Origin: Oscillospiraceae bacterium
GTDB taxonomy: Bacteria > Bacillota > Clostridia > Oscillospirales > Acutalibacteraceae
DNA length: 9,149 nucleotides
Direction: 5' to 3'
Assembly (NCBI GenBank): GCA_902761265.1
Contig: CACWJV010000183.1
Location: 1-9,149, forward strand
Positions 1 through 5,923 of the stretch are shown piece by piece. The notes under the pieces were generated by a model. It ran no database searches. It saw nothing but the letters and a program-made list of their open reading frames with translations, and had not been told where the DNA came from. The first letter of the stretch is position 1. Every line of letters begins with the position of its first letter. Both the position numbers and the translations under genes were made by a program.

Positions 1-18
1 CGGCACAGAAAGAAGTAA
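1..18 (+). CDS. possible 3' end of an upstream gene (partial)
   Basis: Frame 1 reads R-H-R-K-K followed by TAA at 16-18, and a strong intrinsic terminator starts 10 bases later. A short basic C-terminus directly before a terminator is what the end of a + strand gene would look like. Only five codons are visible, so no product can be named, and the reading frame itself is inferred from the position of the terminator. Confidence 0.3.
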   Translation, partial: RHRKK

Positions 19-28
19 CCCGAAAAGG

Positions 29-57
29 GCGGGTGCGGGCAAACCGCACCCGCTTTT
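29..57 (+). terminator. intrinsic terminator of the upstream gene
   Basis: A 10-bp perfect GC-rich stem (29-38 paired with 44-53) encloses a GCAAA loop and is followed by TTTT at 54-57. It closes whatever gene enters from the left. Confidence 0.75.
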
Positions 58-94
58 GTGCTGTGTGCATGGTTGGCAGAACGGCTGCGACCGG

Positions 95-192
95 GTTCAA
101 ACCTCACCCGTCACGCGCATTGAATGTGATTTGCTTTGCAGGAAAGTCTGTGGGCGCGTGACACCCTCCCCGCCTTCGGGGAGGGCAAGGGG
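95..192 (-). repeat. two-hairpin repeat, left copy (inverted)
   Basis: Read on the minus strand, this copy has a short GC hairpin (stem 164-171 with 178-185), then the conserved arm ending at 150, a 28-bp spacer (122-149), and an outer arm 95-121. A second stem forms between GTCACGCGC and GCGCGTGAC on either side of the spacer (110-118 and 154-162 in + coordinates). It mirrors the copy at 644-739. Confidence 0.85.
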
Positions 193-211
193 ATTGTACT
201 TTATCTTTTAG

Positions 212-240
212 TTGATTCTTGCGGACAGGTTTGTTATACT
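212..240 (+). promoter_or_regulatory. sigma-A-type promoter of the DUF559 gene
   Basis: TTGATT (212-217), a 17-bp spacer and TATACT (235-240), with an extended TGT just before the -10 box. Transcription would begin near 247, giving a leader of only about 10 bases before the ATG at 257. The promoter lies inside the inverted repeats, so the unit carries its own expression signals. Confidence 0.65.
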
Positions 241-256
241 GTATGTGGTGATTACA

Positions 257-634
257 ATGAAGAGTATCCGAAATGGTTATCTGACCAAACGGGCGCAGGA
301 ACTGCGCGGCAATGCAACAGAACAGGAAAACCGACTTTGGTATACGTTTTTGCGGCATTATCCGATTCGTTTTCGTCGGCAAGTGCCAATCGATCAGTTT
401 ATCGTTGATTTTGTTTGTTCAAAAGCCAAGATGATTTTAGAATTGGATGGTTCTCAACATTATGAGGAACAGGGATCAGCTTATGATCGGGAACGCGACG
501 CGATGTTGGAATCCTACGGTTATCATGTCTTTCGCATCCCGAACAATGAGATCGATGCTCATTTCAACAACGTATGCGACTGGATTGACAGGACTGTAAA
601 AGAACGTCTGAAAACAGAGCAAACCAAAGAATAA
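257..634 (+). CDS. DUF559 (Vsr-like, PD-(D/E)XK) endonuclease domain protein
   Basis: This 125-residue protein matches what I know of the DUF559 family, a stand-alone relative of the very-short-patch-repair endonuclease fold. The family hallmarks are visible: an N-terminal TEQENRLWY helix (21-29), FRRQVP (39-44), the acidic strand IVDFVC (49-54) with Asp51, then ILELDGSQH (60-68) with Glu62, Asp64 and His68, a DRERD helix (77-81), and YGYHVFRIPNNEI (87-99). Asp51 and Glu62 are the likely metal-binding active-site pair. I chose the ATG at 257 rather than the in-frame TTG at 212, because that TTG is the -35 box and GGTG (247-250) precedes the ATG. The cellular role of DUF559 proteins is not established. 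The gene is single, promoter-equipped, AT-rich and enclosed by inverted two-hairpin repeats, which suggests it belongs to them. No methyltransferase or other restriction-modification partner is present. Confidence 0.88.
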   Translation: MKSIRNGYLTKRAQELRGNATEQENRLWYTFLRHYPIRFRRQVPIDQFIVDFVCSKAKMILELDGSQHYEEQGSAYDRERDAMLESYGYHVFRIPNNEIDAHFNNVCDWIDRTVKERLKTEQTKE

Positions 635-643
635 AAGCACAAC

Positions 644-739
644 CCCCTTGCCCTCCCCGAAGGCGGGGAGGGTGTCACGCGCCCACTTGCTTTATGATGT
701 GGCACAATGTACAATGCGCGTGACGGGTGAGGTTTGAAC
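644..739 (+). repeat. two-hairpin repeat, right copy
   Basis: Hairpin 1 is an 8-9 bp stem (651-659 with 664-672) with an AAGG loop. Hairpin 2 pairs GTCACGCGC (674-682) with GCGCGTGAC (716-724) across a 33-base loop. A GGGTGAGGTTTGAAC tail completes the copy. It begins 9 bases after the DUF559 stop codon. Hairpin 1 may help end that transcript, although it has no T tract. Confidence 0.85.
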
Positions 740-818
740 GCACGGTTTATTGATCGCTGACGGATAAGAACGAGACGCAGCTCCGCCACGTTCCATCGTT
801 GCAACTTGCAAAACAAAT

Positions 819-851
819 CCGCCGCTCCATTCGAAGCGGCGGTCTTTTTTT
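819..851. terminator. bidirectional-looking intrinsic terminator
   Basis: CCGCCGCT (819-826) pairs with AGCGGCGG (835-842) around an 8-base loop. It lies directly behind the stop codon (850-852) of the minus-strand oxidoreductase gene. On the minus strand the stem is followed by the T-rich ATTTGTTTT. On the + strand it is followed by TCTTTTTTT. No + strand gene lies between 740 and 818, so its main client is the minus-strand operon. Confidence 0.7.
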
Positions 852-1467
852 ACCGTATAAAATGTGTCCAGGCGTGTGTTTCCTTTTCCGGCAGACCGAA
901 CGCCTCTTTGCCCAGCGCGATGCTCTTCATCAAAAACGCCATATTGCGCGCAAGGGTGCGCATCGTTTGCAGCCCTTCGGCGTCTTCGGCGGCTTCGCCT
1001 TTTTCGCGGCCGTGGACGCTGTTCCAATACTGGCTCGACGCCACGGGCATGCCGCTGATTGTGAAATACTTGTTGAGCCGGTCAAAGCTCGCGGACGTAC
1101 CGCCGCGGCGTGCACAGACCACCGCCGCGCCGACCTTCATCGTTTTGTCAAACGGCGTACTGAAAAACAGCCGGTCGGCAAAGGCCGTCAGTGTGGCGTT
1201 GGGGCCGGCGTAATAGACCGGCGACGCGAGCACGAGCCCGTCCGCCTCTTTGAAAATCGCCGCCGCTTCGTTCACACTGTCGTCAAACACGCACTGTCCT
1301 TTTTTGCTGCAGCCGCCGCACGCAACGCAGCCGCGGATGGCTTCGGCGCCGATCTGCATCGTGACGGTCTCGATCCCTTCGGCGGCAAAGACCTGCTCCA
1401 TCTCCCGCAGGGCGAGGGCGGTGTTGCCGTTTTTGCGGGGCGAGCCGTTGACGAGTAAAACTTTCAT
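850..1467 (-). CDS. flavodoxin-family iron-sulfur NAD(P)H-dependent oxidoreductase
   Basis: A 205-residue protein of the NADPH-dependent FMN reductase / iron-sulfur flavoprotein group. The N-terminus MKVLLVNGSPRKNGNT is the phosphate-binding loop for FMN after the first beta strand. SPVYYAGPNA (82-91) is the second flavin-contacting loop. Cysteines 47, 50, 53 and 59 form a CX2CX2CX5C motif, the compact spacing that binds a 4Fe-4S cluster in iron-sulfur flavoproteins. It is therefore probably a cytoplasmic electron carrier or reductase of quinones or small electrophiles; the substrate cannot be read from sequence. It lies 65 bases behind the secreted hydrolase gene on the same strand, with no terminator between them, so the two are probably co-transcribed. 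GAGGAGG (complement of 1476-1482) stands 8 bases before the ATG. That site and start codon are duplicated just upstream. Confidence 0.85.
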   Translation of the reverse strand: MKVLLVNGSPRKNGNTALALREMEQVFAAEGIETVTMQIGAEAIRGCVACGGCSKKGQCVFDDSVNEAAAIFKEADGLVLASPVYYAGPNATLTAFADRLFFSTPFDKTMKVGAAVVCARRGGTSASFDRLNKYFTISGMPVASSQYWNSVHGREKGEAAEDAEGLQTMRTLARNMAFLMKSIALGKEAFGLPEKETHAWTHFIR

Positions 1468-1518
1468 AGAGTGTACCTCCTCGGGTGTAAAACTTTCATA
1501 GAGTGTACCTCCTCGGGT
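1455..1518 (-). repeat. perfect 32-bp tandem duplication of a ribosome binding site and start codon
   Basis: Positions 1455-1486 and 1487-1518 are identical over all 32 bases, and one further base matches (1519). Each unit holds GAGGAGG, an 8-base spacer, ATG and the next three codons of the oxidoreductase gene. The duplication nearly doubles the gap between the two minus-strand genes. The absence of any difference between copies points to a recent slippage event. Confidence 0.95.
1464..1499 (-). other. 11-codon upstream ORF created by the duplication
   Basis: The upstream copy of the start site opens a frame reading MKVLHPRRYTL and then TGA. It has its own GAGGAGG 8 bases upstream. Because 32 is not a multiple of three, it runs out of frame into the true start, and its stop overlaps the real ATG as ATGA (1464-1467). 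That is the classic geometry for termination-reinitiation coupling. Whether it is translated is inferred from the signals only. Confidence 0.45.
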
Positions 1519-1532
1519 GGTGTTATGTTATC

Positions 1533-3176
1533 TTATGCAAACGGGCGCAGCTTGTCAAGGTGCAGCTTCGTCTGGATCGTTTCCAGCATACGGTAGAAGC
1601 GGTTGACCACACCGGCAAGTCCTTTCCAGAACGGCGACGCCTCCTGCGTTTGCGGCTTCAGATCGGCAAACAGATAGTGGTTGTGTTCGTCGTAGTAATA
1701 GACGCCGTTGTCGTTTTCGTAAGACTTTGCCGCCCGTTCATACGGATCGTTGAACTGCGTGTAGCCGGGGAGGCTATAGATATCCGCAACGTCCTCCAAA
1801 ATCAGCTTCGCCGCAAAGTCCTTGATGTCTTCGCGCGTGTTGACGTAGGTGTGGCCGATGTTCGAAAAGAACCAGGTGTTTTCCGGCAGCGCACAGGTGC
1901 TCGCGTCGATCATGCCGTCGGGCGAGAGATGGTTGTGGGTCGGGTCGCTGCAAACGGTGCCCTTGGCGGTGTAGCCGTCGCCGAGCGTTTCGCCGATATT
2001 GGCAAACGTGGCGCCCAGACCGGACGACGCCGGGGTGAGCAGCTCGTCGGAATTGATATTGCCGGAGCCGAACAAAACGGGCATGATGTTGCCCACGCCG
2101 TAGCACGAGACGATGTGCACGTTGACGCCGCTGTCCTTGAGCCGGTTCAGCGTTGCGGGCAACGCTTTGCGCGCCGCGTCATAGGCGTCGCACTCCGCAC
2201 GCACCACCGCGTGTTCTTCGCCGGACAGGTATTTGTCCTTGACCGCGGCATAGTCCGCCGCCGGGCACAGCGCCCACATCATCGACGAGTTGACCACCAG
2301 AATCTGGCGCACCTCTTCGAGCGCTTCGCGCAAAACCTTTTCAACGACGCGTGCGGGCAGCGCCACCCGCAGCGCCAGCGACACCTGATAGCCCAGATCG
2401 CCCGCAAGCAGCGCGGGCAAAACGGTTTCGTGGTCGTAGTTGACGTCATAGATCGTCACATTGTCGGTCATCACGTCGCCGAGAATCTGCGCGCCGTCAA
2501 ACGCCGGGATGACGGAGATGATCTTTTTGATATATTTCGCGTCCTCGGGGAAGTCCGCAAGATATTCGGTCAACACCGTTCCGCCCTGGGAAACGGGCAC
2601 AAGGATCACCTTGCTTGCGCCGGTTTGCGCGAGCACCACGTCTTCGATATAGCGGTGCAGGCCTGCCGCCACCTGTTTGATGGAGCCGAAGGAGTCATAG
2701 GAATAGAAAAAGCGCACGTCGTTGTAATCGTCCAGCCCGTGGATGGCGATGTGGTGCTGCACCTCCGCCTGCTTTTCGGGCGGCAAAAAGCTGTAGGCCG
2801 CGTCGTAGGGCGTGACGATCTTGGTATAGACCGGCGTGCCGTCGGGGTTCGTTTTAAACGCCTTGAACAGCTCGTCCATAAAGCCCTTGACCGCTTTGGA
2901 AAGATTCGCGTCGGAGCGCGTGAGGATGCTTGCAACGCCCGGGGCGAGGACGGCTTTCAAAATGTTTTCCACCGAAAGACCCGGCAGCTCAAACGCGTTG
3001 ATCATACCGAGATATTCGTCGCCGTCATAGACTTTCGTTTCGCTCTGGCCAAAGCCCGGGATCAGCACGATGGGCGTTTTTTCTTCGGGTGCTTCCGCAA
3101 ACGCGGCCGCGCTGCAGCAAAGCAGCAGCACCAATGCGAGCAGGACGCTGAGCATACGTTTTGCCTGTTGTTTCAT
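1533..3176 (-). CDS. secreted lipase-like alpha/beta hydrolase
   Basis: A protein of about 547 residues (550 from the alternative ATG at 3185; the residue numbers here use that longer form). A basic start and a hydrophobic run (about 11-28) ending in AAAFAEA form a Sec signal peptide. PIVLIPGFGQSE (38-49) is the first core strand with the oxyanion loop of LCAT/triacylglycerol-lipase-like hydrolases. VPVSQGGT (196-203) is the nucleophile elbow with Ser199, having proline where GXSXG normally has its first glycine. DGMID (423-427) and IGHTYVN (443-449) look like the acid and His445 of the triad. It probably cleaves an ester outside the cell; the substrate is unknown. I prefer the start at 3176, because AAGGA lies about 10 bases before it but only 1 base before the ATG at 3185. 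It leads an apparent operon with the oxidoreductase gene. Confidence 0.78.
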   Translation of the reverse strand: MKQQAKRMLSVLLALVLLLCCSAAAFAEAPEEKTPIVLIPGFGQSETKVYDGDEYLGMINAFELPGLSVENILKAVLAPGVASILTRSDANLSKAVKGFMDELFKAFKTNPDGTPVYTKIVTPYDAAYSFLPPEKQAEVQHHIAIHGLDDYNDVRFFYSYDSFGSIKQVAAGLHRYIEDVVLAQTGASKVILVPVSQGGTVLTEYLADFPEDAKYIKKIISVIPAFDGAQILGDVMTDNVTIYDVNYDHETVLPALLAGDLGYQVSLALRVALPARVVEKVLREALEEVRQILVVNSSMMWALCPAADYAAVKDKYLSGEEHAVVRAECDAYDAARKALPATLNRLKDSGVNVHIVSCYGVGNIMPVLFGSGNINSDELLTPASSGLGATFANIGETLGDGYTAKGTVCSDPTHNHLSPDGMIDASTCALPENTWFFSNIGHTYVNTREDIKDFAAKLILEDVADIYSLPGYTQFNDPYERAAKSYENDNGVYYYDEHNHYLFADLKPQTQEASPFWKGLAGVVNRFYRMLETIQTKLHLDKLRPFA

Positions 3177-3195
3177 CTTCGTCATTTCCTTTCTT

Positions 3196-3209
3196 CGGAC
3201 GCGCGTCCG
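3196..3209. promoter_or_regulatory. 14-bp perfect palindrome in the leader of the secreted hydrolase gene
   Basis: CGGACGCGCGTCCG reads the same on both strands. It lies between the predicted transcription start (about 3219) and the ribosome binding site of the minus-strand hydrolase gene. It could be an operator or an RNA hairpin close to the start. No regulator in the window is clearly matched to it. Confidence 0.4.
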
Positions 3210-3225
3210 GTTCTGATATAAAATA

Positions 3226-3255
3226 AGTATAACACTGCGAAGGGCGGACGGTCAA
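3226..3255 (-). promoter_or_regulatory. promoter of the minus-strand hydrolase-oxidoreductase operon
   Basis: On the minus strand: TTGACC (complement of 3250-3255), an 18-bp spacer and TATACT (complement of 3226-3231). Counting the -10 as TTATAC gives 17 bp. It is the best sigma-A match in the divergent intergenic space. Confidence 0.65.
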
Positions 3256-3326
3256 GAAAAGTTTGCGTTTTTATGAAACAAAAATGAATGATCGTGGGAA
3301 AAAACGGCGGCCGGCGCCGGAAAGGC

Positions 3327-3355
3327 TTGCCTTTTTTTGACCCTTGTGCTACAAT
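3327..3355 (+). promoter_or_regulatory. promoter of the + strand alpha/beta hydrolase
   Basis: TTGCCT (3327-3332), a 17-bp spacer and TACAAT (3350-3355), with an extended TGC before the -10 box. A perfect CCGGCGCCGG palindrome (3311-3320) stands just upstream of the -35 box. The two promoters of this space fire away from each other with about 70 bases between their -35 boxes. Confidence 0.65.
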
Positions 3356-3391
3356 AAAACGGAAACGACAAAACGAAACGGAGGCTTTCCC

Positions 3392-4342
3392 ATGAAAAAG
3401 ACGACCCTTCTCAAAGCCGCGCTCGGCGCGGGCGCCGTCGGCGCCGCCATCCCGGTGCTGATCGACCATCTGTTGGTGCACCGCAAGTTTGAACTGCCCC
3501 AGGGCGCCAAGGACGCCGTTTCCGGCGCGGACATGACCGAGCTGCACGCGCTGCGCGACGACTATATGAACTGGCTGGAAAACTACGGCTATGAAGAACA
3601 CCACATGATCACCGACGACGGGCTGATGCTCAACGGCTTTTTCTTCCGCGCCAAAGAGGCGAGCAACATCTACGCCTTTTGCGCCCACGGCTACCGCAGC
3701 AGCGGCAAAACCGAGTTTTGCGCGCTGATCCAATACTATCTGAGCCGGAACATCAACGTCTTCGTCTGCGACCACCGCGGCGCGGAATCGAGCGAGGGCA
3801 ACATCATCGGCTTCGGCGCGTACGAGTCGAAGGACTGTATCAAATGGCTCGATTACCTCAACAACACCTTCGGCCCGGATATCAAGCTCATCCTCCACGG
3901 CATCTCCATGGGCAGCGCCACCGTGATGCTCATGACCGGCAACCCGAATCTGCCGGAAAACGTGAAGATGTGCGTTGCCGATTGCGGCTATACCAGCGCG
4001 TGGGATGAATTCACCTACAAGCTCGGCGAAATGAAAGTCCCGGCCCATCCGCTGATCGAGGTTGTCAACGCGGTCAACAAGGTGGTTGCGGGCTACGATT
4101 TCAAAAAGGACACCTCCGCGATCGAAGCGGTCAAACGCTCCAAAACGCCGACGCTGTTTGTCCACGGCGACGCCGACGCCTTTGTGCCGACGAAGATGGT
4201 CTACGAAGTCTACGACGCGTGCGCCTGCCCGGACAAGGATATCCTCATTGTCCACGGCGCCGACCACGCCGCCTCGTTCATCACCGACCAGCCGGCCTAT
4301 GAAGCAAAGCTCGACGCGTTTATTGAAAAGTATGTGAAATAA
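3392..4342 (+). CDS. alpha/beta hydrolase (bem46/YqkD-like), probably membrane-anchored
   Basis: A 316-residue hydrolase. Residues 7-28 are hydrophobic after MKK and probably act as an N-terminal membrane anchor; no clear cleavage site is seen. AHGYRSSGK (98-106) is the oxyanion strand-turn. HGISMGSAT (169-177) carries the nucleophile Ser172 in a canonical GXSXG. HGDADAFVP (258-266) gives the acid Asp262, and GADHAASF (289-296) gives the catalytic His292. This order and spacing fit the bem46/FrsA-like serine hydrolases common in Firmicutes, for which physiological substrates are mostly unknown. The start at 3392 has GGAGG (3380-3384) 7 bases upstream; an in-frame extension to 3344 overlaps the promoter. 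It is transcribed alone, divergently from the secreted hydrolase, and ends with its own terminator. Hydrolase identity is firm; the substrate is not. Confidence 0.85.
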   Translation: MKKTTLLKAALGAGAVGAAIPVLIDHLLVHRKFELPQGAKDAVSGADMTELHALRDDYMNWLENYGYEEHHMITDDGLMLNGFFFRAKEASNIYAFCAHGYRSSGKTEFCALIQYYLSRNINVFVCDHRGAESSEGNIIGFGAYESKDCIKWLDYLNNTFGPDIKLILHGISMGSATVMLMTGNPNLPENVKMCVADCGYTSAWDEFTYKLGEMKVPAHPLIEVVNAVNKVVAGYDFKKDTSAIEAVKRSKTPTLFVHGDADAFVPTKMVYEVYDACACPDKDILIVHGADHAASFITDQPAYEAKLDAFIEKYVK

Positions 4343-4363
4343 GCCGATAGGCATTCGTCCACA

Positions 4364-4389
4364 GAAGCACCCTGCGGGGTGCTTCTTCG
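4364..4389 (+). terminator. terminator of the + strand hydrolase, UNCG tetraloop
   Basis: A 9-bp stem (4364-4372 with 4377-4385) closes a TGCG loop, followed by a weak T-poor tail. The 19-bp hairpin core is identical to the one behind the isocitrate dehydrogenase gene. Confidence 0.7.
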
Positions 4390-4401
4390 CTGCCGGCGGT
4401 C

Positions 4402-4430
4402 CTGACAACTTCGGAAACTTAGGATATAAT
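4402..4430 (+). promoter_or_regulatory. promoter of tRNA-Thr
   Basis: CTGACA (4402-4407), a 17-bp spacer and a perfect TATAAT (4425-4430), 24 bases before the mature tRNA 5' end. Confidence 0.75.
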
Positions 4431-4454
4431 ATCAAAGCTGTGTGAAACACAGAT

Positions 4455-4530
4455 GCTGCTATGGCGCAGTCGGTAGCGCGCATCCTTGGTAAGGATGAGG
4501 TCACCGGTTCAAATCCGGTTAGCAGCTCCA
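4455..4530 (+). tRNA. tRNA-Thr (anticodon GGT)
   Basis: Complete cloverleaf. The acceptor stem is GCTGCTA (4455-4461) with TAGCAGC (4520-4526). The D-arm stem GCGC/GCGC is at 4464-4467 and 4476-4479. The anticodon stem CATCC/GGATG encloses the loop TTGGTAA, placing GGT at 4488-4490, which reads threonine codons ACC and ACU. The T-arm ACCGG/CCGGT encloses TTCAAAT. The discriminator is T4527, and CCA (4528-4530) is genome-encoded. It has its own promoter and terminator, so it is a single-gene unit. Confidence 0.97.
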
Positions 4531-4533
4531 CAG

Positions 4534-4564
4534 TCCCGAAAACGCTTTGTTTTCGGGAATTTTT
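4534..4564 (+). terminator. terminator of tRNA-Thr
   Basis: CCCGAAAAC (4535-4543) pairs with GTTTTCGGG (4549-4557) around a GCTTT loop, extended by T4534-A4558, then a run of five T (4560-4564). It begins four bases after the CCA end. Confidence 0.85.
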
Positions 4565-4651
4565 CTATTTTCTGCGCCTGCCGTCGGCTGCCGCAGGTTG
4601 TCCGCTGCCCACTGTCCGATGGCGACGAACGACGGAACCGAAATAAACCTC

Positions 4652-4680
4652 TTGACCAATGCGCTGCTTTCTGCTAAAAT
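4652..4680 (+). promoter_or_regulatory. promoter of icd
   Basis: TTGACC (4652-4657), a 17-bp spacer and TAAAAT (4675-4680), with an extended TGC before the -10 box. The ribosome binding site AAGGTG (4703-4708) lies 6 bases before the ATG. Confidence 0.75.
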
Positions 4681-4714
4681 AAGCGATGGAATTTTTCGAA
4701 AGAAGGTGCCCGGT

Positions 4715-5923
4715 ATGGACAAAATCAAAATGAACAAGATCGTCGAAATGGACGGCGACGAAATGACCCGTATCATCTGGCAAACGATCAAGGACGAGCT
4801 GCTCTCTCCCTTTGTGGAGCTCAACACGGAGTACTACGACCTCGGCTTGCCCCACCGCGACGAGACGGACGATCAGGTTTCGATCGACGCGGGCGAAGCG
4901 ATCAAAAAATACCACGTCGGCGTCAAGTGCGCCACCATCACCCCCAACGCCCAGCGCGTGGAGGAATACAAGCTCAAAGAGATGTGGAAAAGCCCCAACG
5001 GCACCATCCGCGCCATCCTTGACGGCACAGTCTTCCGCACACCGATTTTAGTCAGCGGCGTCAAACCCGCGGTGCGCTCCTGGGAAAAGCCGATCACCAT
5101 CGCGCGTCACGCCTACGGCGACGTGTATAAAGCGACGGAGTTCCGGGTGACAAAGCCCGGTAAAGCCGAGCTGCTGTTTACCGCCGCAGACGGCGAACAA
5201 AAACGCGCGACCATCTACGACTTCGAATGCGGCGGCGTGCTGCAGGGCATGTATAACAAGGACACGTCCATCGAATCGTTTGCGCGCTCGTGCTTCAATT
5301 ATGCCATCGAAACGAAACAGGATCTCTGGTTTTCCACCAAGGACACCATCTCCAAGCAATATGACCAGACGTTCAAGCTGATTTTTGAGGACATTTTCAA
5401 CCGCGAATACAAGGCGACCTTTGACGAACTGGGCATCACCTATTTCTATACCCTGATCGACGACGCCGTGGCGCGCGTGATCCGCTCCAAAGGCGGCTAC
5501 ATCTGGGCGTGCAAAAACTACGACGGCGACGTGATGAGCGACATGGTCTCCACGGCGTTCGGCTCGCTGGCGATGATGACGAGCGTGCTCGTGTCGCCCG
5601 ACGGCAACTTTGAATACGAGGCCGCCCACGGCACTGTCACGCGCCACTACTACCGCTATCTCGAGGGCGAAACGACCTCGACCAACCCGATCGCCACGAT
5701 CTTCGCGTGGACGGGCGCGCTGAAAAAGCGCGGCGAGCTGGACGATAACGCCGCCCTTGTAAACTTTGCAAAGACGCTCGAGGACGCTTCTCTGGCCGTG
5801 ATCGAAAGCGGCAAGATGACCAAAGACCTCGCGCTGATGTGGCAGGGCGACGTGAAAGCCGAAACGCTGTCCACCGACGATTTTATCGCCGCAATCCGCA
5901 AGGAGCTGGAAGCGAGACTGTAA
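4715..5923 (+). CDS. icd: NADP-dependent isocitrate dehydrogenase
   Basis: Oxidatively decarboxylates isocitrate to 2-oxoglutarate with NADP+, a TCA-cycle step that in anaerobes mainly feeds glutamate synthesis and NADPH supply. The 402-residue chain follows the homodimeric eukaryote-like subfamily (human IDH1/IDH2) almost motif by motif, not the E. coli type. Visible motifs are EMDGDEMTRIIW (11-22), VGVKCATITP (68-77), KSPNGTIR (92-99) for substrate, RHAYGD (131-136) with Arg131 matching human IDH1 Arg132, Lys209 in FSTKDTI, the metal-binding aspartates Asp249, Asp272 and Asp276 (LIDDAVA; NYDGDVMSD), and HGTVTRHY (305-312) for NADP. STNPIATIFAWT (322-333) is also conserved. The length is about that of IDH1. 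I took the ATG at 4715, which has a proper ribosome binding site; longer in-frame readings run back through the promoter. No citrate synthase or aconitase gene is adjacent. It is monocistronic between its own promoter and terminator. Confidence 0.96.
   Translation: MDKIKMNKIVEMDGDEMTRIIWQTIKDELLSPFVELNTEYYDLGLPHRDETDDQVSIDAGEAIKKYHVGVKCATITPNAQRVEEYKLKEMWKSPNGTIRAILDGTVFRTPILVSGVKPAVRSWEKPITIARHAYGDVYKATEFRVTKPGKAELLFTAADGEQKRATIYDFECGGVLQGMYNKDTSIESFARSCFNYAIETKQDLWFSTKDTISKQYDQTFKLIFEDIFNREYKATFDELGITYFYTLIDDAVARVIRSKGGYIWACKNYDGDVMSDMVSTAFGSLAMMTSVLVSPDGNFEYEAAHGTVTRHYYRYLEGETTSTNPIATIFAWTGALKKRGELDDNAALVNFAKTLEDASLAVIESGKMTKDLALMWQGDVKAETLSTDDFIAAIRKELEARL

Larger units (their letters stand above)
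95..739 (+). mobile_element. candidate DUF559 repeat-bounded element
   Basis: One gene and its promoter are enclosed by long inverted repeats. The inner arms (150-192 and 644-686) are 43 bp and perfectly complementary. The outer arms (95-121 and 713-739) are 27 bp and also perfect. Between inner and outer arm lies a non-matching spacer of 28 bp on the left and 26 bp on the right. The unit is compact: the -35 box starts 20 bases inside the left repeat, and the gene stops 9 bases before the right repeat. Similarity ends exactly at 95 and 739. I see no convincing target-site duplication outside it and no transposase. The gene is AT-rich compared with its neighbours (25 G+C of 60 in 361-420, against 44 of 60 in 3421-3480), consistent with separate ancestry. 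Mobility is inferred. Confidence 0.5.

Noticed and set aside
95..739. Ordinary insertion sequence
   Set aside because: The enclosed gene has no transposase motifs (no DDE or HUH-Y1 signature), and I found no target-site duplication beside positions 95 and 739, so I call it only a candidate element.
1503..3221. A 572-codon open frame on the + strand
   Set aside because: It is the antisense shadow of the secreted hydrolase gene in GC-rich DNA. Its translation is rich in Arg/Val/His repeats with no family pattern, while the opposite strand has a signal peptide, ribosome binding site, promoter and hydrolase motifs.
3182..4531. A 449-codon open frame on the minus strand
   Set aside because: It runs antisense through the alpha/beta hydrolase gene and across the tRNA-Thr gene and its promoter. 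It has low-complexity composition and no start signals.
4571..4620. A further heptad array between tRNA-Thr and icd
   Set aside because: On the minus strand three 7-mers (CGGACAG, TGGGCAG, CGGACAA) are in phase, but the pattern fades at once and could be chance in GC-rich DNA.
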